A DNA stretch of 64,000 nucleotides from Megaera polyxenophila (GCF_029982035.1 NZ_CP104168.1:35578-99577), one strand, 5' to 3'; shown: positions 34,583-44,666, counted from the first letter of the stretch. Notes: a model not told the origin generated them from the letters alone. Numbers and translations are program-made.

Positions 34583-37500
34583 ATGGCAAAAAATCAGAAC
34601 ACGTCGGAAGCAGTGTCGACATTAATTAATCAAGACAGCACTAGTCTGGTTACTGCAGAGGAGCAAAAATTGAAGACGAAATTAAAAGCGCTTTATAAAG
34701 CCCAGGATACATTACCTAAGTTAATTGAAGATGATTCTATCCCAGAACAGCGTATGGATGACTACTATGTAAACTTACAGATCATGTTAGATAATAGAAG
34801 AACAAGCGGTGGTGAGAAAGAGCCTATAGAACTTAAGAGTATCTTTGACAAAGTAGGGAATCAGGAAGCTACCGGTAGAGTTTTGATAGTTGGTGGCCCA
34901 GGGATCGGTAAAACTACACTGCTACATCATATATCCTATGAGTGGGGTAAAGATGCAAATGAAAATGATCAGATTAGTATCTTTAGCGATAAATTTGATT
35001 ATATATTCAAGGTTAAGTTAAAGAATTTAACAAATGCTTTTTGGTCTAATCAGTCTATTGCTATGGATAATCCACTGGAAAAACTAATATATGAATCTTT
35101 AGTGGAACAAAGATCGGTCTTAGTTAATCAAGGGAAATATGCTAACCGCGATGATAATAAAATCACAGAGGCTGAAACGGTAGAGTTACTAAAGAAAACA
35201 GAGTTAAGGTCAAAAGTATTATTATTATTAGATGGTTATGATGAAATAGCTCATTTAACCAATGATTCAAATCATATAGCATATCAGATCATGAATGAGA
35301 TTTTTAAGTATGATAATATTGTAGTGACCTCGCGTCCTAATGGGGTCACTAAGCAACTAGAAGAAAAGTTCCCAAGAAAAATAGAAAGTAGCGGTCTTAA
35401 TCAAGATAGCACAAGGGAGTATCTCCACAAATATTTTGCTAAGCAGCAAGAAATTCAAGAAGCTAAAATCAAGACTGTAACTGATACTACAAGCTACGAT
35501 TATAAAGCTATAGAAGAATCATTTCTTAATCTTTACGAAAGAAACCTGACATTACAAACAACACTAGCTACTCCCATTAATGCAATGATGGTCTGTTTAA
35601 TAAGCTCTGATCCGGGATTTACTACTAAATTTGCCGGAGATTTTAATATTGGTAGTCTATATCAGGAGGTAGTGATTTGGTTGGGTAAAAGGTATCTCCA
35701 AAAATTCCAAGAGAAACCAATGATAAAAAAACACAAGATCACAACAGTAGCTAATTTTAGCGAACAAGATATTTTTAACTTAAACGAAGTTAAAGTATTA
35801 AAACAGACTGCTTACAAGGGGTTTGAAAGCAATATGGTAGTTATTGATGGAGGAATGATAGGCGGGTATTGCGGGGAGTCCAGCAATATTGAAACAGTAT
35901 ATCAATTTGGCTTACTAAGAGCAGAAAACACTTCAAGATCTAAAGATGTAAATGATTTGTTACATCAAGATCATACTTTTATTCATTTATCTTTCCAAGA
36001 GTATTTAACAGCTCATTCGCTTAAAGAGAAACTACTAGATGTAGATGGCTCTATTGCTGGAGAAACAGCTCAGTTCATATCAAATCACCGAAATGAACCA
36101 AGGTACTTAGTGACCTTAAAGCTTTTAGCGGGATTAGTATCAAACGATGATAGCTCTCAAAAAGACCTACTTGCTACCCGTTTTTGGGATGCTGTGACCT
36201 GTAACGTTGATGGTGTACTAGAATTCGGTATAGAGACTAAAGTAACCTTGTTAATGCATTTGCTAAGTCAGACCCAACAATCTACTAGGAATCAAGTATT
36301 AGATAGTAAATTCAGGTCCATGCAAGAATTGATAGAGGTAGAAGTGTTAAGTGACATTGGCAAATGGAGTGACACATTAGTTACTAGTAATTATATGTCA
36401 AAGAACATAGCAGATCTATTAAAAATAGTAGCATTAGATGCTAACGCTAATGCCAGTAGCCAGCAGCCTGCCATAGAAGTAATAGTTAGCATGGTAAATA
36501 AGAAAGAGTTTGATTGGAGTAAAGAAGTACTATTCAATAAACTTATATCACTTATTGAAGTACCGCAACAAGATTGGCGAGTGCAAAAAATCTGCTTACA
36601 GCAGTTACAACAATTAACAGATAAGTCAATAAGTTATGGCACTTTATTAACAGCTATAAAACTGGTCCTAGAACAACCGAAACCTTTCATAACAGATGAT
36701 AACCTTAAAACAGCAGCAACGGAGTTGCTGACGGATATTCTAAAAGTCGAAGTTGATATAAAAAATAACGCTCAAAATTCCACTTTATCAAAAGGAGGCG
36801 ATGCTAGAGCATCGCTTCCCACTCCTAACAGAGCGGAATTTGATAGAGAGGGCGGATTAGGATACCAGTTTATCACCAGTATACAAAATATTCTCGAATC
36901 AGGTAATAGGACGACGGTTATTAGCGCAGCCGAAGCCATCGGCAAAGCCGCGGGCTCAGGCGGACTCTCTCCTGAGGTTGCTTCTCGCGCTATAAAAAAA
37001 TTAGCCGACGCTGTAAAAAAATTAGCCGAGCTCCTTTCTTCTGGTGATGAGTTGACGGCTAGCGGACTCTCTCCTGAGTTTGCTTCTCGCGCTGTAGAAA
37101 AATTAGCCGAGCTCCTTTCTTCTGGTGATGAGTTGACGGCTAGGAGCGCAGCCGAAGCCATCGACAAAGTCGCGGGCTCAGGCGCACTCTCTCCTGAGGT
37201 TGCTTCTCGCGCTGTAGAAAAATTAGCCGAGCTCCTTTCTTCTGGTGATGAGTTGACGGCTAGGAGCGCAGCCCAAGCCATCGGCAAAGTCGCGGGCTCA
37301 GGCGGACTCTCTCCTGAGTTTGCTTCTCGCGCTGTAGAAAAATTAGCCGAGCTCCTTTCTTCTGGTGATGAGTTGACGGCTAGGAGCGCAGCCCAAGCCA
37401 TCGGCAAAGTCGCGGGCTCAGGCGGACTCTCTCCTGAGTTTGCTTCTCGCGCTGTAGAAAAATTAGCCGAGCTCCTTTCTTCTGGTGATGAGTTGACGGC

Positions 37501-40500
37501 TAGGAACGCAGCCCAAGCCATCGGCAAAGTCGCGGGCTCAGGCGGACTCTCTCCTGAGGTTGCTTCTCGCGCTGTAGAAAAATTAGCCGAGCTCCTTTCT
37601 TCTGGTGATGAGTTGACGGCTAGGAACGCAGCCCAAGCCATCGGCAAAGTCGCGGGCTCAGGCGGACTCTCTCCTGATTTTGCTTCTCGCGCTGTAGAAA
37701 AATTAGCCGAGCTCCTTTCTTCTGGTGATGAGTTGACGGCTAGGAACGCAGCCCAAGCCATCGGCAAAGTCGCGGGCTCAGGCGGACTCTCTCCTGATTT
37801 TGCTTCTCGCGCTGTAGAAAAATTAGCCGAGCTCCTTTCTTCTGGTGATAAGTTGACGGCTTGGAGCGCAGCCGAAGCCATCGGCAAAGTCGCGGGCTCA
37901 GGCGGACTCTCTCCTGAGGTTGCTTCTCGCGCTGTAGAAAAATTAGCCGAGCTCCTTTCTTCTGATAATAAGTGGACGGCTAGCGGACTCTCTCCTGAGG
38001 TTGTTTCTCGCGCTGTAGAAAAATTAGCCGAGCTCCTTTCTTCTGGTGATGAGTTGACGGCTAGGAGCGCAGCCCAAGCCATCGGCAAAGTCGCGGGCTC
38101 AGGCGGACTCTCTCCTGAGGTTGCTTCTCGCGCTGTAGAAAAATTAGCCGAGCTCCTTTTTTCTGATAATGAGTGGACGGCTAGGAACGCAGCCCAAGCC
38201 ATCGGCAAAGCCGCGGGCTCAGGCGGACTCTCTCCTGAGTTTGCTTCTCGCGCTGTAGAAAAATTAGCCGAGCTCCTTTTTTTTGGTGATAAGTGGACGG
38301 CTATTAGCGCAGCCGAAGCCATCGGCAAAGTCGCGGGCTCAGGCGGACTCTCTCCTGAGTTTGCTTCTCGCGCTGTAGAAAAATTAGCCGAGCTCCTTTC
38401 TTCTGGTGATGAGTTGAAGGCTATTAGCGCAGCCGAAGCCATCGGCAAAGTCGCGGGCTCAGGCGGACTCTCTCCTGAGTTTGCTTCTCGCGCTGTAGAA
38501 AAATTAGCCGAGCTCCTTTCTTCTGGTGATGAGTTGACGGCTTGGAGCGCAGCCCAAGCCATCGGCAAAGTCGCGGGCTCAGGCGGACTCTCTCCTGATT
38601 TTGCTTCTCGCGCTGTAGAAAAATTAGCCGAGCTCCTTTCTTCTGGTGATAAGTTGACGGCTTGGAGCGCAGCCGAAGCCATCGGCAAAGTCGCGGGCTC
38701 AGGCGGACTCTCTCCTGAGTTTGCTTCTCGCGCTGTAGAAAAATTAGCCGAGTTCCTTTCTTCTGGTGATATGATGACGGCTAGGAGCGCAGCCGAAGCC
38801 ATCGGCAAAGTCGCGGTCTCAGGCGGACTCTCTCCTGAGTTTGCTTCTCGCGCTGTAGAAAAATTAGCCGAGTTCCTTTCTTCTGATAATGTGTGGACGG
38901 CTTGGAGCGCAGCCGAAGCCATCGGCAAAGTCGCGGGCTCAGGCGGACTCTCTCCTGAGTTTGCTTCTCGCGCTGTAGAAAAATTAGCCGAGTTCCTTTC
39001 TTCTGGTGATATGATGACGGCTAGGAGCGCAGCCGAAGCCATCGGCAAAGTCGCGGTCTCAGGCGGACTCTCTCCTGAGTTTGCTTCTCGCGCTGTAGAA
39101 AAATTAGCCGAGCTCCTTTTTTTTGGTGATAAGTGGACGGCTATTAGCGCAGCCCAAGCCATCGGCAAAGTCGCGGGCTCAGGCGGACTCTCTCCTGAGG
39201 TTGCTTCTCGCGCTGTAGAAAAATTAGCCGAGCTCCTTTTTTCTGATAATGAGTGGACGGCTAGGAGCGCAGCCGAAGCCATCGGCAAAGTCGCGGGCTC
39301 AGGCGGACTCTTTCCTGAGTTTGCTTCTCGCGCTGTAGAAAAATTAGCCGAGCGCCTTTCTTCTCGTGATGAGTTGACGGCTATTAGCGCAGCCCAAGCC
39401 ATCGGCAAAGTCGCGGGCTCAGGCGGACTCTCTCCTGAGTTTGCTTCTCGCGCTGTAGAAAAATTAGCCGAGCTCCTTTCTTCTGGTGATACGATGACGG
39501 CTGGGAGCGCAGCCGAAGCCATCGGCAAAGTCGCAGCAAGTCTTAATATCAACGATATAGCCAATCCTGAATACCGATTCTTGGACAATAGGGTAGCAGA
39601 AATTAGAAATGCAGTTATTAATGTAATCCCCTTAAAATTAAATGAGTTAATTGCTACATTGTCAACACTTAACTCAAATCCTCAAGCTAATCACTGCACT
39701 TTAATAAAAACTTTGTTGTCTATTATAAAACGTGAAAATAAAAATGCAGAAGAAAATGTTAAAGCCGCTAATAATGCCGCCAAAAGTCTTCTCTATAAAT
39801 TAGTTAATATTCTTAATGAAACAACGGTAGAGTTAATAAACGAAAGCTTTACAGAATTATTAGATCTTTCTTCTGAATCCGCTCCTTTCTTTAAATCCTT
39901 ATATCATAAAGCTTTAAGTGACTATGAAATTAGCAAGACTGATAAAGACTTCATTATTCATTGTATAAAAGGAGGTTTTACCTCAACTTTTACTAAAGAT
40001 GGCAAAATTATCTTTGAAGGTAAAACTTATCATCTAACTCAAAAATTAAATGCTGAAGCAGCTGCAAAAGTAGGTGCTGCAGGTCATAATAAGGAGATAG
40101 AATCTACAGAAGATAAAGGTAAAATTGAAGCTAACAATCAAGAAGTTATAACGGAAATCATTAGAACTGCCTTGCAACAAAACGATAGATTAGCTAAACA
40201 GTATAGAGAATATACACCATTATTTCCTAATAACAATAGTTTTAGACTAGCCGCTAGTGACATTGGTAATACACCAGAGACTCGTAGTATAATAGATGGT
40301 AGTACTATTGAATCAGATTCTTGGCAGACATCGCTGATGAATTTATCGGACCACAAAAAACAGCAGCCGTCTAATACTATCTTAGTAGCTGAAAGACGTA
40401 CAGAATTCGGTGATATTGAAATACGTAAATTTTATCTTGAAGGAACTTCTATACGAGAAGATAGAAGTGTTAAATACCCAAGTTCTGATGATATAAGCAC

Positions 40501-42193
40501 AACTTTCTTAAAAAGTTTATTTGGTAATATGGAATACCATGATAGTAGTAAGCCAAGATATTACGCTACTTCTTCGAAATTAGACTTAAAAACCGGTCAA
40601 GAATTATTTAAAGCTCTCTCAAGTAGTAGTATTAGTGATAATAATAGCAATATATATGAGATTTTTAGACAAATCGTAGATACTAGTCTGAGTAATATCG
40701 TTGAAAGAACCAGTGAAGATATTAGTGATAAGGTAAATATATTTAAAACTGAGTTATCACTCTCTTCGCCATGGGATAATTATAAAAATGGTGCCTGTAC
40801 AGTTCTGAACAAAATTGATTTGCTTCGTATTAGTGATGAATTTGAAGCTGAACGCATCAGACAAGCGAGTTTTAAGACAGAATTTATAGAATTGAAGTGC
40901 GAATTACAAAACATCAAATTTGATGATCTTGAAAAAGTAATTTTTGAATACAAATTATCTAAAGAAGAAGATATACAGCTAAATAAGGTTCTTAGCTCTC
41001 CATATCAATTTGCATTTTATCGCTCTTTATGTGTGCAATTAAATGCTATGTATCTAGCCTCTAGTGTAATCAATAGCAAGATGGTAGCTAGTCAAAGTCA
41101 AGGTGCTGTGGGAAAAATAGGTGGAGCCTTGTCATCGATTTCTGCTCATATTCCCCTAGTTGGTGTTGGAGTACAATTGATTGGTGATATCATGAAGGAA
41201 GTTGATAAAATAAAACAAGAGGAGGGAATTAAAAATTATGCTACTATAGTTACTGATTCTATTGAGATGGCTAAGTTTGCTAAAAAACTAGCCCTTAGAC
41301 TTGCTCCATATGCAGATAAAATACCGATAGAAGAGTCTACCTTTTCTAGGGTTTTGAGTAAAATTTCTCAAAATGAATACAGTATTGCTAGTATTGCTGC
41401 TAGTACTATTACTAGTCTCGAGTCCAGGTTTGAAGAGATATTTAAAGAAGCAGAAGCATCTAAAGCAAATGATGATGAGGCAATAGGAGTTATTGGTGTT
41501 GCCAAAAGATTCTTTAAAGTTGGTGAATATAAAGAGACCAAATCAGATGAGGAAAGAACTATTAGCGAAGCTGAAGAAAAGGCTACTGGGGTAGGTAAGT
41601 TTGTTATTAAAATGATCTTTGAAGGTAAAACTGCTGTTAGCACTGTTGGAACTATAGAAGAGAAAATTGGCCTCATTATAAATCAGGGTGTTTTGAAAGC
41701 CGCCATTGGTACTCCTGACACTAATGATGATATACCAATAAATCAGGGTGTTTTGAAAGCCGCCATTGGTACTCCTGACACTAATGATGATATACCATCT
41801 ACTCGAGGTTTTTGGTGTTGTTGTACTATTGCTGTTGTCAACAAGCTGGAGTACGACAATCCTGTACTTGGTAACACAAGGTTGATGCAAGCAGCAACCA
41901 AGCGTGGGCCAAGTGTTTTAAACAAGTTGCTGGATCTAGGTTCTAGCTCTGAAATAGCCGAAGAATTGCTTTCTGCTACAAGAGAGCATGGAGCCGAGTA
42001 TGTAGTAACCGCTTTGTTTGGTGATGGGAGAGCTAGTAGTGTTGACAATAGTAGTACAATTATTACTGCGTCGCCGTTAGAAGAAAATAGCATGACAGTA
42101 GATACTATATCTGGAATTACTTCAACTACCAATATTGAGGCATTAGTAACCACACAGTTGCTAGGAACGGCGGAAATGGAATTGGAAACGTAA
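34583..42193 (+). CDS. Giant NACHT-type STAND NTPase with HEAT-like repeat array (2536 aa)
   Basis: An N-terminal region (1-95) includes DDYYVNLQIML. The NACHT NTPase follows: Walker A GGPGIGKTT (104-112), Walker B LLLLDGYDEIA (~213-223), VVTSRPNG (sensor-type, ~250) and HLSFQEYLTAHSL (~468-480), the helical end typical of NACHT proteins. Residues ~776-1652 are 21 full and 2 shortened 40-residue HEAT-like repeats (SAAEAIGKVAGSGGLSPE, ASRAVEKLAELLS). The ~880-residue C-terminus is unassigned and contains a hydrophobic segment (SISAHIPLVGVGVQLIG, ~2185-2201) and a 20-residue tandem duplication (~2366-2405). STAND proteins are ligand-triggered switches in immunity or signalling. No operon partner is seen. 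The frame is completely open. Defence sensor or host-directed effector are both possible. Confidence 0.88.
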   Translation: MAKNQNTSEAVSTLINQDSTSLVTAEEQKLKTKLKALYKAQDTLPKLIEDDSIPEQRMDDYYVNLQIMLDNRRTSGGEKEPIELKSIFDKVGNQEATGRVLIVGGPGIGKTTLLHHISYEWGKDANENDQISIFSDKFDYIFKVKLKNLTNAFWSNQSIAMDNPLEKLIYESLVEQRSVLVNQGKYANRDDNKITEAETVELLKKTELRSKVLLLLDGYDEIAHLTNDSNHIAYQIMNEIFKYDNIVVTSRPNGVTKQLEEKFPRKIESSGLNQDSTREYLHKYFAKQQEIQEAKIKTVTDTTSYDYKAIEESFLNLYERNLTLQTTLATPINAMMVCLISSDPGFTTKFAGDFNIGSLYQEVVIWLGKRYLQKFQEKPMIKKHKITTVANFSEQDIFNLNEVKVLKQTAYKGFESNMVVIDGGMIGGYCGESSNIETVYQFGLLRAENTSRSKDVNDLLHQDHTFIHLSFQEYLTAHSLKEKLLDVDGSIAGETAQFISNHRNEPRYLVTLKLLAGLVSNDDSSQKDLLATRFWDAVTCNVDGVLEFGIETKVTLLMHLLSQTQQSTRNQVLDSKFRSMQELIEVEVLSDIGKWSDTLVTSNYMSKNIADLLKIVALDANANASSQQPAIEVIVSMVNKKEFDWSKEVLFNKLISLIEVPQQDWRVQKICLQQLQQLTDKSISYGTLLTAIKLVLEQPKPFITDDNLKTAATELLTDILKVEVDIKNNAQNSTLSKGGDARASLPTPNRAEFDREGGLGYQFITSIQNILESGNRTTVISAAEAIGKAAGSGGLSPEVASRAIKKLADAVKKLAELLSSGDELTASGLSPEFASRAVEKLAELLSSGDELTARSAAEAIDKVAGSGALSPEVASRAVEKLAELLSSGDELTARSAAQAIGKVAGSGGLSPEFASRAVEKLAELLSSGDELTARSAAQAIGKVAGSGGLSPEFASRAVEKLAELLSSGDELTARNAAQAIGKVAGSGGLSPEVASRAVEKLAELLSSGDELTARNAAQAIGKVAGSGGLSPDFASRAVEKLAELLSSGDELTARNAAQAIGKVAGSGGLSPDFASRAVEKLAELLSSGDKLTAWSAAEAIGKVAGSGGLSPEVASRAVEKLAELLSSDNKWTASGLSPEVVSRAVEKLAELLSSGDELTARSAAQAIGKVAGSGGLSPEVASRAVEKLAELLFSDNEWTARNAAQAIGKAAGSGGLSPEFASRAVEKLAELLFFGDKWTAISAAEAIGKVAGSGGLSPEFASRAVEKLAELLSSGDELKAISAAEAIGKVAGSGGLSPEFASRAVEKLAELLSSGDELTAWSAAQAIGKVAGSGGLSPDFASRAVEKLAELLSSGDKLTAWSAAEAIGKVAGSGGLSPEFASRAVEKLAEFLSSGDMMTARSAAEAIGKVAVSGGLSPEFASRAVEKLAEFLSSDNVWTAWSAAEAIGKVAGSGGLSPEFASRAVEKLAEFLSSGDMMTARSAAEAIGKVAVSGGLSPEFASRAVEKLAELLFFGDKWTAISAAQAIGKVAGSGGLSPEVASRAVEKLAELLFSDNEWTARSAAEAIGKVAGSGGLFPEFASRAVEKLAERLSSRDELTAISAAQAIGKVAGSGGLSPEFASRAVEKLAELLSSGDTMTAGSAAEAIGKVAASLNINDIANPEYRFLDNRVAEIRNAVINVIPLKLNELIATLSTLNSNPQANHCTLIKTLLSIIKRENKNAEENVKAANNAAKSLLYKLVNILNETTVELINESFTELLDLSSESAPFFKSLYHKALSDYEISKTDKDFIIHCIKGGFTSTFTKDGKIIFEGKTYHLTQKLNAEAAAKVGAAGHNKEIESTEDKGKIEANNQEVITEIIRTALQQNDRLAKQYREYTPLFPNNNSFRLAASDIGNTPETRSIIDGSTIESDSWQTSLMNLSDHKKQQPSNTILVAERRTEFGDIEIRKFYLEGTSIREDRSVKYPSSDDISTTFLKSLFGNMEYHDSSKPRYYATSSKLDLKTGQELFKALSSSSISDNNSNIYEIFRQIVDTSLSNIVERTSEDISDKVNIFKTELSLSSPWDNYKNGACTVLNKIDLLRISDEFEAERIRQASFKTEFIELKCELQNIKFDDLEKVIFEYKLSKEEDIQLNKVLSSPYQFAFYRSLCVQLNAMYLASSVINSKMVASQSQGAVGKIGGALSSISAHIPLVGVGVQLIGDIMKEVDKIKQEEGIKNYATIVTDSIEMAKFAKKLALRLAPYADKIPIEESTFSRVLSKISQNEYSIASIAASTITSLESRFEEIFKEAEASKANDDEAIGVIGVAKRFFKVGEYKETKSDEERTISEAEEKATGVGKFVIKMIFEGKTAVSTVGTIEEKIGLIINQGVLKAAIGTPDTNDDIPINQGVLKAAIGTPDTNDDIPSTRGFWCCCTIAVVNKLEYDNPVLGNTRLMQAATKRGPSVLNKLLDLGSSSEIAEELLSATREHGAEYVVTALFGDGRASSVDNSSTIITASPLEENSMTVDTISGITSTTNIEALVTTQLLGTAEMELET
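36910..39540 (+). repeat. 120-bp direct repeat array within the NACHT gene
   Basis: Twenty-one 120-bp units (starts of AGCGCAGCC.AAGCC at 36930, then every 120 bp from 37141 to 37861 and from 38061 to 39501) plus two shortened units near 37050 and 37980. Most codons are invariant; changes concentrate in one window encoding SGDELTAR / SDNEWTAR / FGDKWTAI / SGDMMTAR. Two 240-bp dimers are duplicated (38761 and 39001). The high identity shows ongoing homogenisation by recombination. Confidence 0.92.
41678..41797 (+). repeat. 60-bp perfect tandem duplication in the NACHT C-terminus
   Basis: Two adjacent 60-bp copies encode INQGVLKAAIGTPDTNDDIP twice, in frame. It is followed by a cysteine cluster (GFWCCCTIA). 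A recent slippage or recombination event that keeps the frame. Confidence 0.9.
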
Positions 42194-42623
42194 TATTATA
42201 GGTGGATGGAAATGTAACAAAAGTAGTGACACGAGGATACAAAGAATATAAATTGATAATTATATCACTTTTAATTTGGAAAAAAATTATCATGAAAGGT
42301 TTTCGTATTATATTTGAATGTTATGACAAGAGTAACGTAAATACAAGTACTAGTAGTACTGTTTTCTTATTTATGCAACAAAGTTGAATTTAAGTGCCTA
42401 TTTTTGAATTTACACACTTAAAAATCCAGAGCCGAAAAAACGGAGCGTATAAATCTTTTATCCTACGATTATCCTTCTGAGTAATTCCCGACAGATAAAG
42501 CTCTTCGTAATCACCTTCATTCATTTTTAACACTTTCTGATTTAAGTCATTCCGGTGAATCCAGACACTAGTGAGTGAGGCCCTATATTTAGTAAAATCA
42601 CACGGTTGAAGTAGTGGTTTGTT
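42194..42623 (-). pseudogene. Unrecognised gene fragment cut by an IS66 end
   Basis: A minus-strand frame from about 42620 to 42390 reads FTKYRASLTSVWIHRNDL, KVLKMNEGDYEELYLSGI, then KDNRRIKDLYAPFFRLWI and stops. Its apparent start lies in the IS66 end, so the native start is missing. Family not recognised. The rest (42194-42389) is AT-rich with no convincing gene; a 61-codon plus frame there has no supporting features. Confidence 0.35.
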
Positions 42624-42657
42624 GTAAGCGTACGGCAAACCCGCCCTTGTTATTTAA
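42624..42657. mobile_element. IS66 terminal end, separated from its gene by IS91
   Basis: GTAAGCGTACGGCAAACCCG and following bases match 17629 onward. The continuation (44473 onward) lies on the other side of the IS91 insertion. Confidence 0.85.
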
Positions 42658-42860
42658 TAGTATAGGAATTTCAAAATTTGTAACCAGAAAAATTGTTAAT
42701 CAAAACTTTGAAAATTCGTTTAATAAAATGTAGTTACAAGCCACAATATTAGAAATTATCAACACTTTTATAAAAATCTCTGCCAGAATCTATCTAAAAA
42801 TAGGTTCAGTTTTACAAATTATGTGGCTAAGACGTGAAAGAAGTGTTCGCCATAATGATG

Positions 42861-44040
42861 TTATCTAGGCGTTGATAATAATTCATTGATTCTTATTAAT
42901 AACAATGGCGGAGATAAACCGTAATAAACTTGCCGCAGATTCATACATTTATTGCAATTATAGCAAAACAGAGGATCTATTTTAAAATTCAACCAAATCA
43001 TTAATCTCCAACTAATGAGCTTAGTTTTCTTATGAACGATTTGATTAATTGCCTTATATACGATAGGTAATTGTACGCCCCTAGTTCTATTAGATAAAAA
43101 ACCGTAATACCTAATCATTCGAAAATAACGATCTGGTATATGCATAATCAGACTAGCTATGAACTGCATCACGGGCATAGTTATGCGATCAATTGTATTA
43201 TTATAGTGATCAAGAAATTTAAACGTTACCTGCTTTCCGTCGTAATTTTCTATTCTTGTCTCGGAAATAGGGGGCGTTTTATATACCGCCCTAAATATTC
43301 TATGTTGCGTTTATGATCATCCGATGGTTTTTGTAAATAAACATACCAACTGATTTCGTATAAACTACTCATCCAGTTATTAAAATTCTCAGCATTTTGA
43401 TATGCGGACGGCAACTTCAAATTACTTGAGATATATTGAAAGCGAAATAACTCAAGGACTCTATGTCTCCACATTTTTTTAATAGGTTCGGCAGGAAAAA
43501 ATAATTTTTGCCACTTGCCTTTGCTATTTATACCGCCGCAAGTAACCGATAAATGGATATGAACATTGCGTTTTAAATCTCTACCGAAAGTGTGTAAGGC
43601 AGTAAATATACCAACCACAAGATTTTTCTTTGTAGCTATCTCCTTAATAATTCCTGCTGCAATACCGGAAATCAATCCAAACAGATCACGATTGAGCCAA
43701 AATATCGGCCATAAAGAGTCCGGCATTGTAAATGTAATGTGCTGCCATCGTGTTTTTGGTAGAACATTGCTAGCCTTACTCACCCATTGATCCGTTTGTT
43801 TCTTACCACAACGAGAACAAAACCTACCTTTACAGCTGAATGCTACCGATTTATTGCGGTTACAATCACGGCAGCTATAACGTTTAAATCCTAAATATTT
43901 CGTTCCACACGATATAACTTTAGTGACGTTGAAAATAATGCCGTATCTTAGCTTGCCGTATTTTTTAGCGAAATCGAGACCAATTACCACGGTCTAGAAA
44001 AATATGTTTTATAGATATTCCTTTACCGACTATTTCCATA
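42861..44040 (-). pseudogene. IS91-family transposase with the same two frameshifts
   Basis: Frames 43990-43250 and 43178-42861 encode the zinc-binding/HUH part (CSRCGKKQ, NVHIHLSVTCGG) and the C-terminal part (LIMHIPDRYFRMIRYYG). Both frameshifts found in the 7731 copy are present. Confidence 0.78.
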
Positions 44041-44063
44041 AATTACTTATAGTTAATGTTTTC

Positions 44064-44318
44064 TTACCAAGGAATCTTTCTTCCTTTGCGTTCTAAATCA
44101 AATTCTTTACAATCAGGGCAATAGTAAACAGAATTATACTTATGATTGGGAGATATTTTTCGCAACATTATCCAGAAAGCCTTGGCTATTTCCTTATCTC
44201 CTTCGGAAAAAATCTTTTTGATCCTGCTGTAAGGAATTGCTTGCTCTTTAGAAATGGCCTTAAGAGTTTTTACCGCTAATTCATTGACCAAATGCTGCTC
44301 AGAGTGCAAGTTACTCAT
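44064..44318 (-). CDS. Small ORF of the IS91-like element, 84 aa
   Basis: Identical to 7453-7707 (SEQHLVNELAVKTLKAI, YYCPDCKEFD). Intact. Family unknown. Confidence 0.5.
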   Translation of the reverse strand: MSNLHSEQHLVNELAVKTLKAISKEQAIPYSRIKKIFSEGDKEIAKAFWIMLRKISPNHKYNSVYYCPDCKEFDLERKGRKIPW

Positions 44319-44472
44319 AACTCAATTATATATTATCTTATGTATGTCTAACATTCAGTCTTTATAACTCAAGTTAAAACAAATCAAATACCAGTATTAT
44401 AATCCTCCATAAATATTTATCGGTCAAGAGTATCTTCTTTTAAGCTGCCACCGATAGGTGGCTTATCTTGTT

Positions 44473-44666
44473 CATTCTAATTTAATATTCCAGGGGAGAA
44501 GGTCTTCGATGTGATTCGCCTTATAATCCTGAATAACTTCAAAAACTTTATGTAAATATTTAACAGGATTTATATTATTAAGTTTTGCTGTTTCAATTAA
44601 GGTATAGAAGATGGCCGCAGTATTACCTCCTTTATCGGAACCCGCAAAAAGCCAGTTTTTCCTGCC
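44473..44666 (-). pseudogene. IS66-family transposase C-terminal remnant (inner flank of right RIT)
   Basis: The frame GRKNWLFAGSDKGGNTAA ... IEDLLPWNIKLE belongs to the same IS66 lineage as the outer flanks, not to the divergent one at 22307. It stops at the IS91 junction. Confidence 0.83.

Larger units (their letters stand above)
42658..44472 (-). mobile_element. IS91-family element, loop-side copy
   Basis: Complete 1.8-kb copy with the same ends as at 7299, inserted a few bases inside the IS66 end (TTATTTAA | ... | TTCATTC). It has no counterpart at the inner end of the left arm, so it inserted after duplication. It shares the IATKKN codon with the 57659 copy, not the left copy. Confidence 0.87.

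Noticed and set aside
36910..39540. CRISPR or noncoding satellite array
   Set aside because: The 120-bp unit is a multiple of three, stays in one open frame and encodes a helical repeat; it is a protein repeat.
36772..39588. A 938-codon minus-strand gene
   Set aside because: It overlaps the repeat array of the NACHT gene entirely; the openness comes from the 120-bp unit lacking stops in that frame. No domain or ribosome site supports it.
41368..42153. Several minus-strand frames under the NACHT C-terminus
   Set aside because: They overlap a long coherent plus-strand frame and show no domain; shadows.
42202..42387. 61-codon plus-strand ORF after the NACHT gene
   Set aside because: AT-rich composition, hydrophobic/low-complexity translation, no ribosome site and no neighbour logic.
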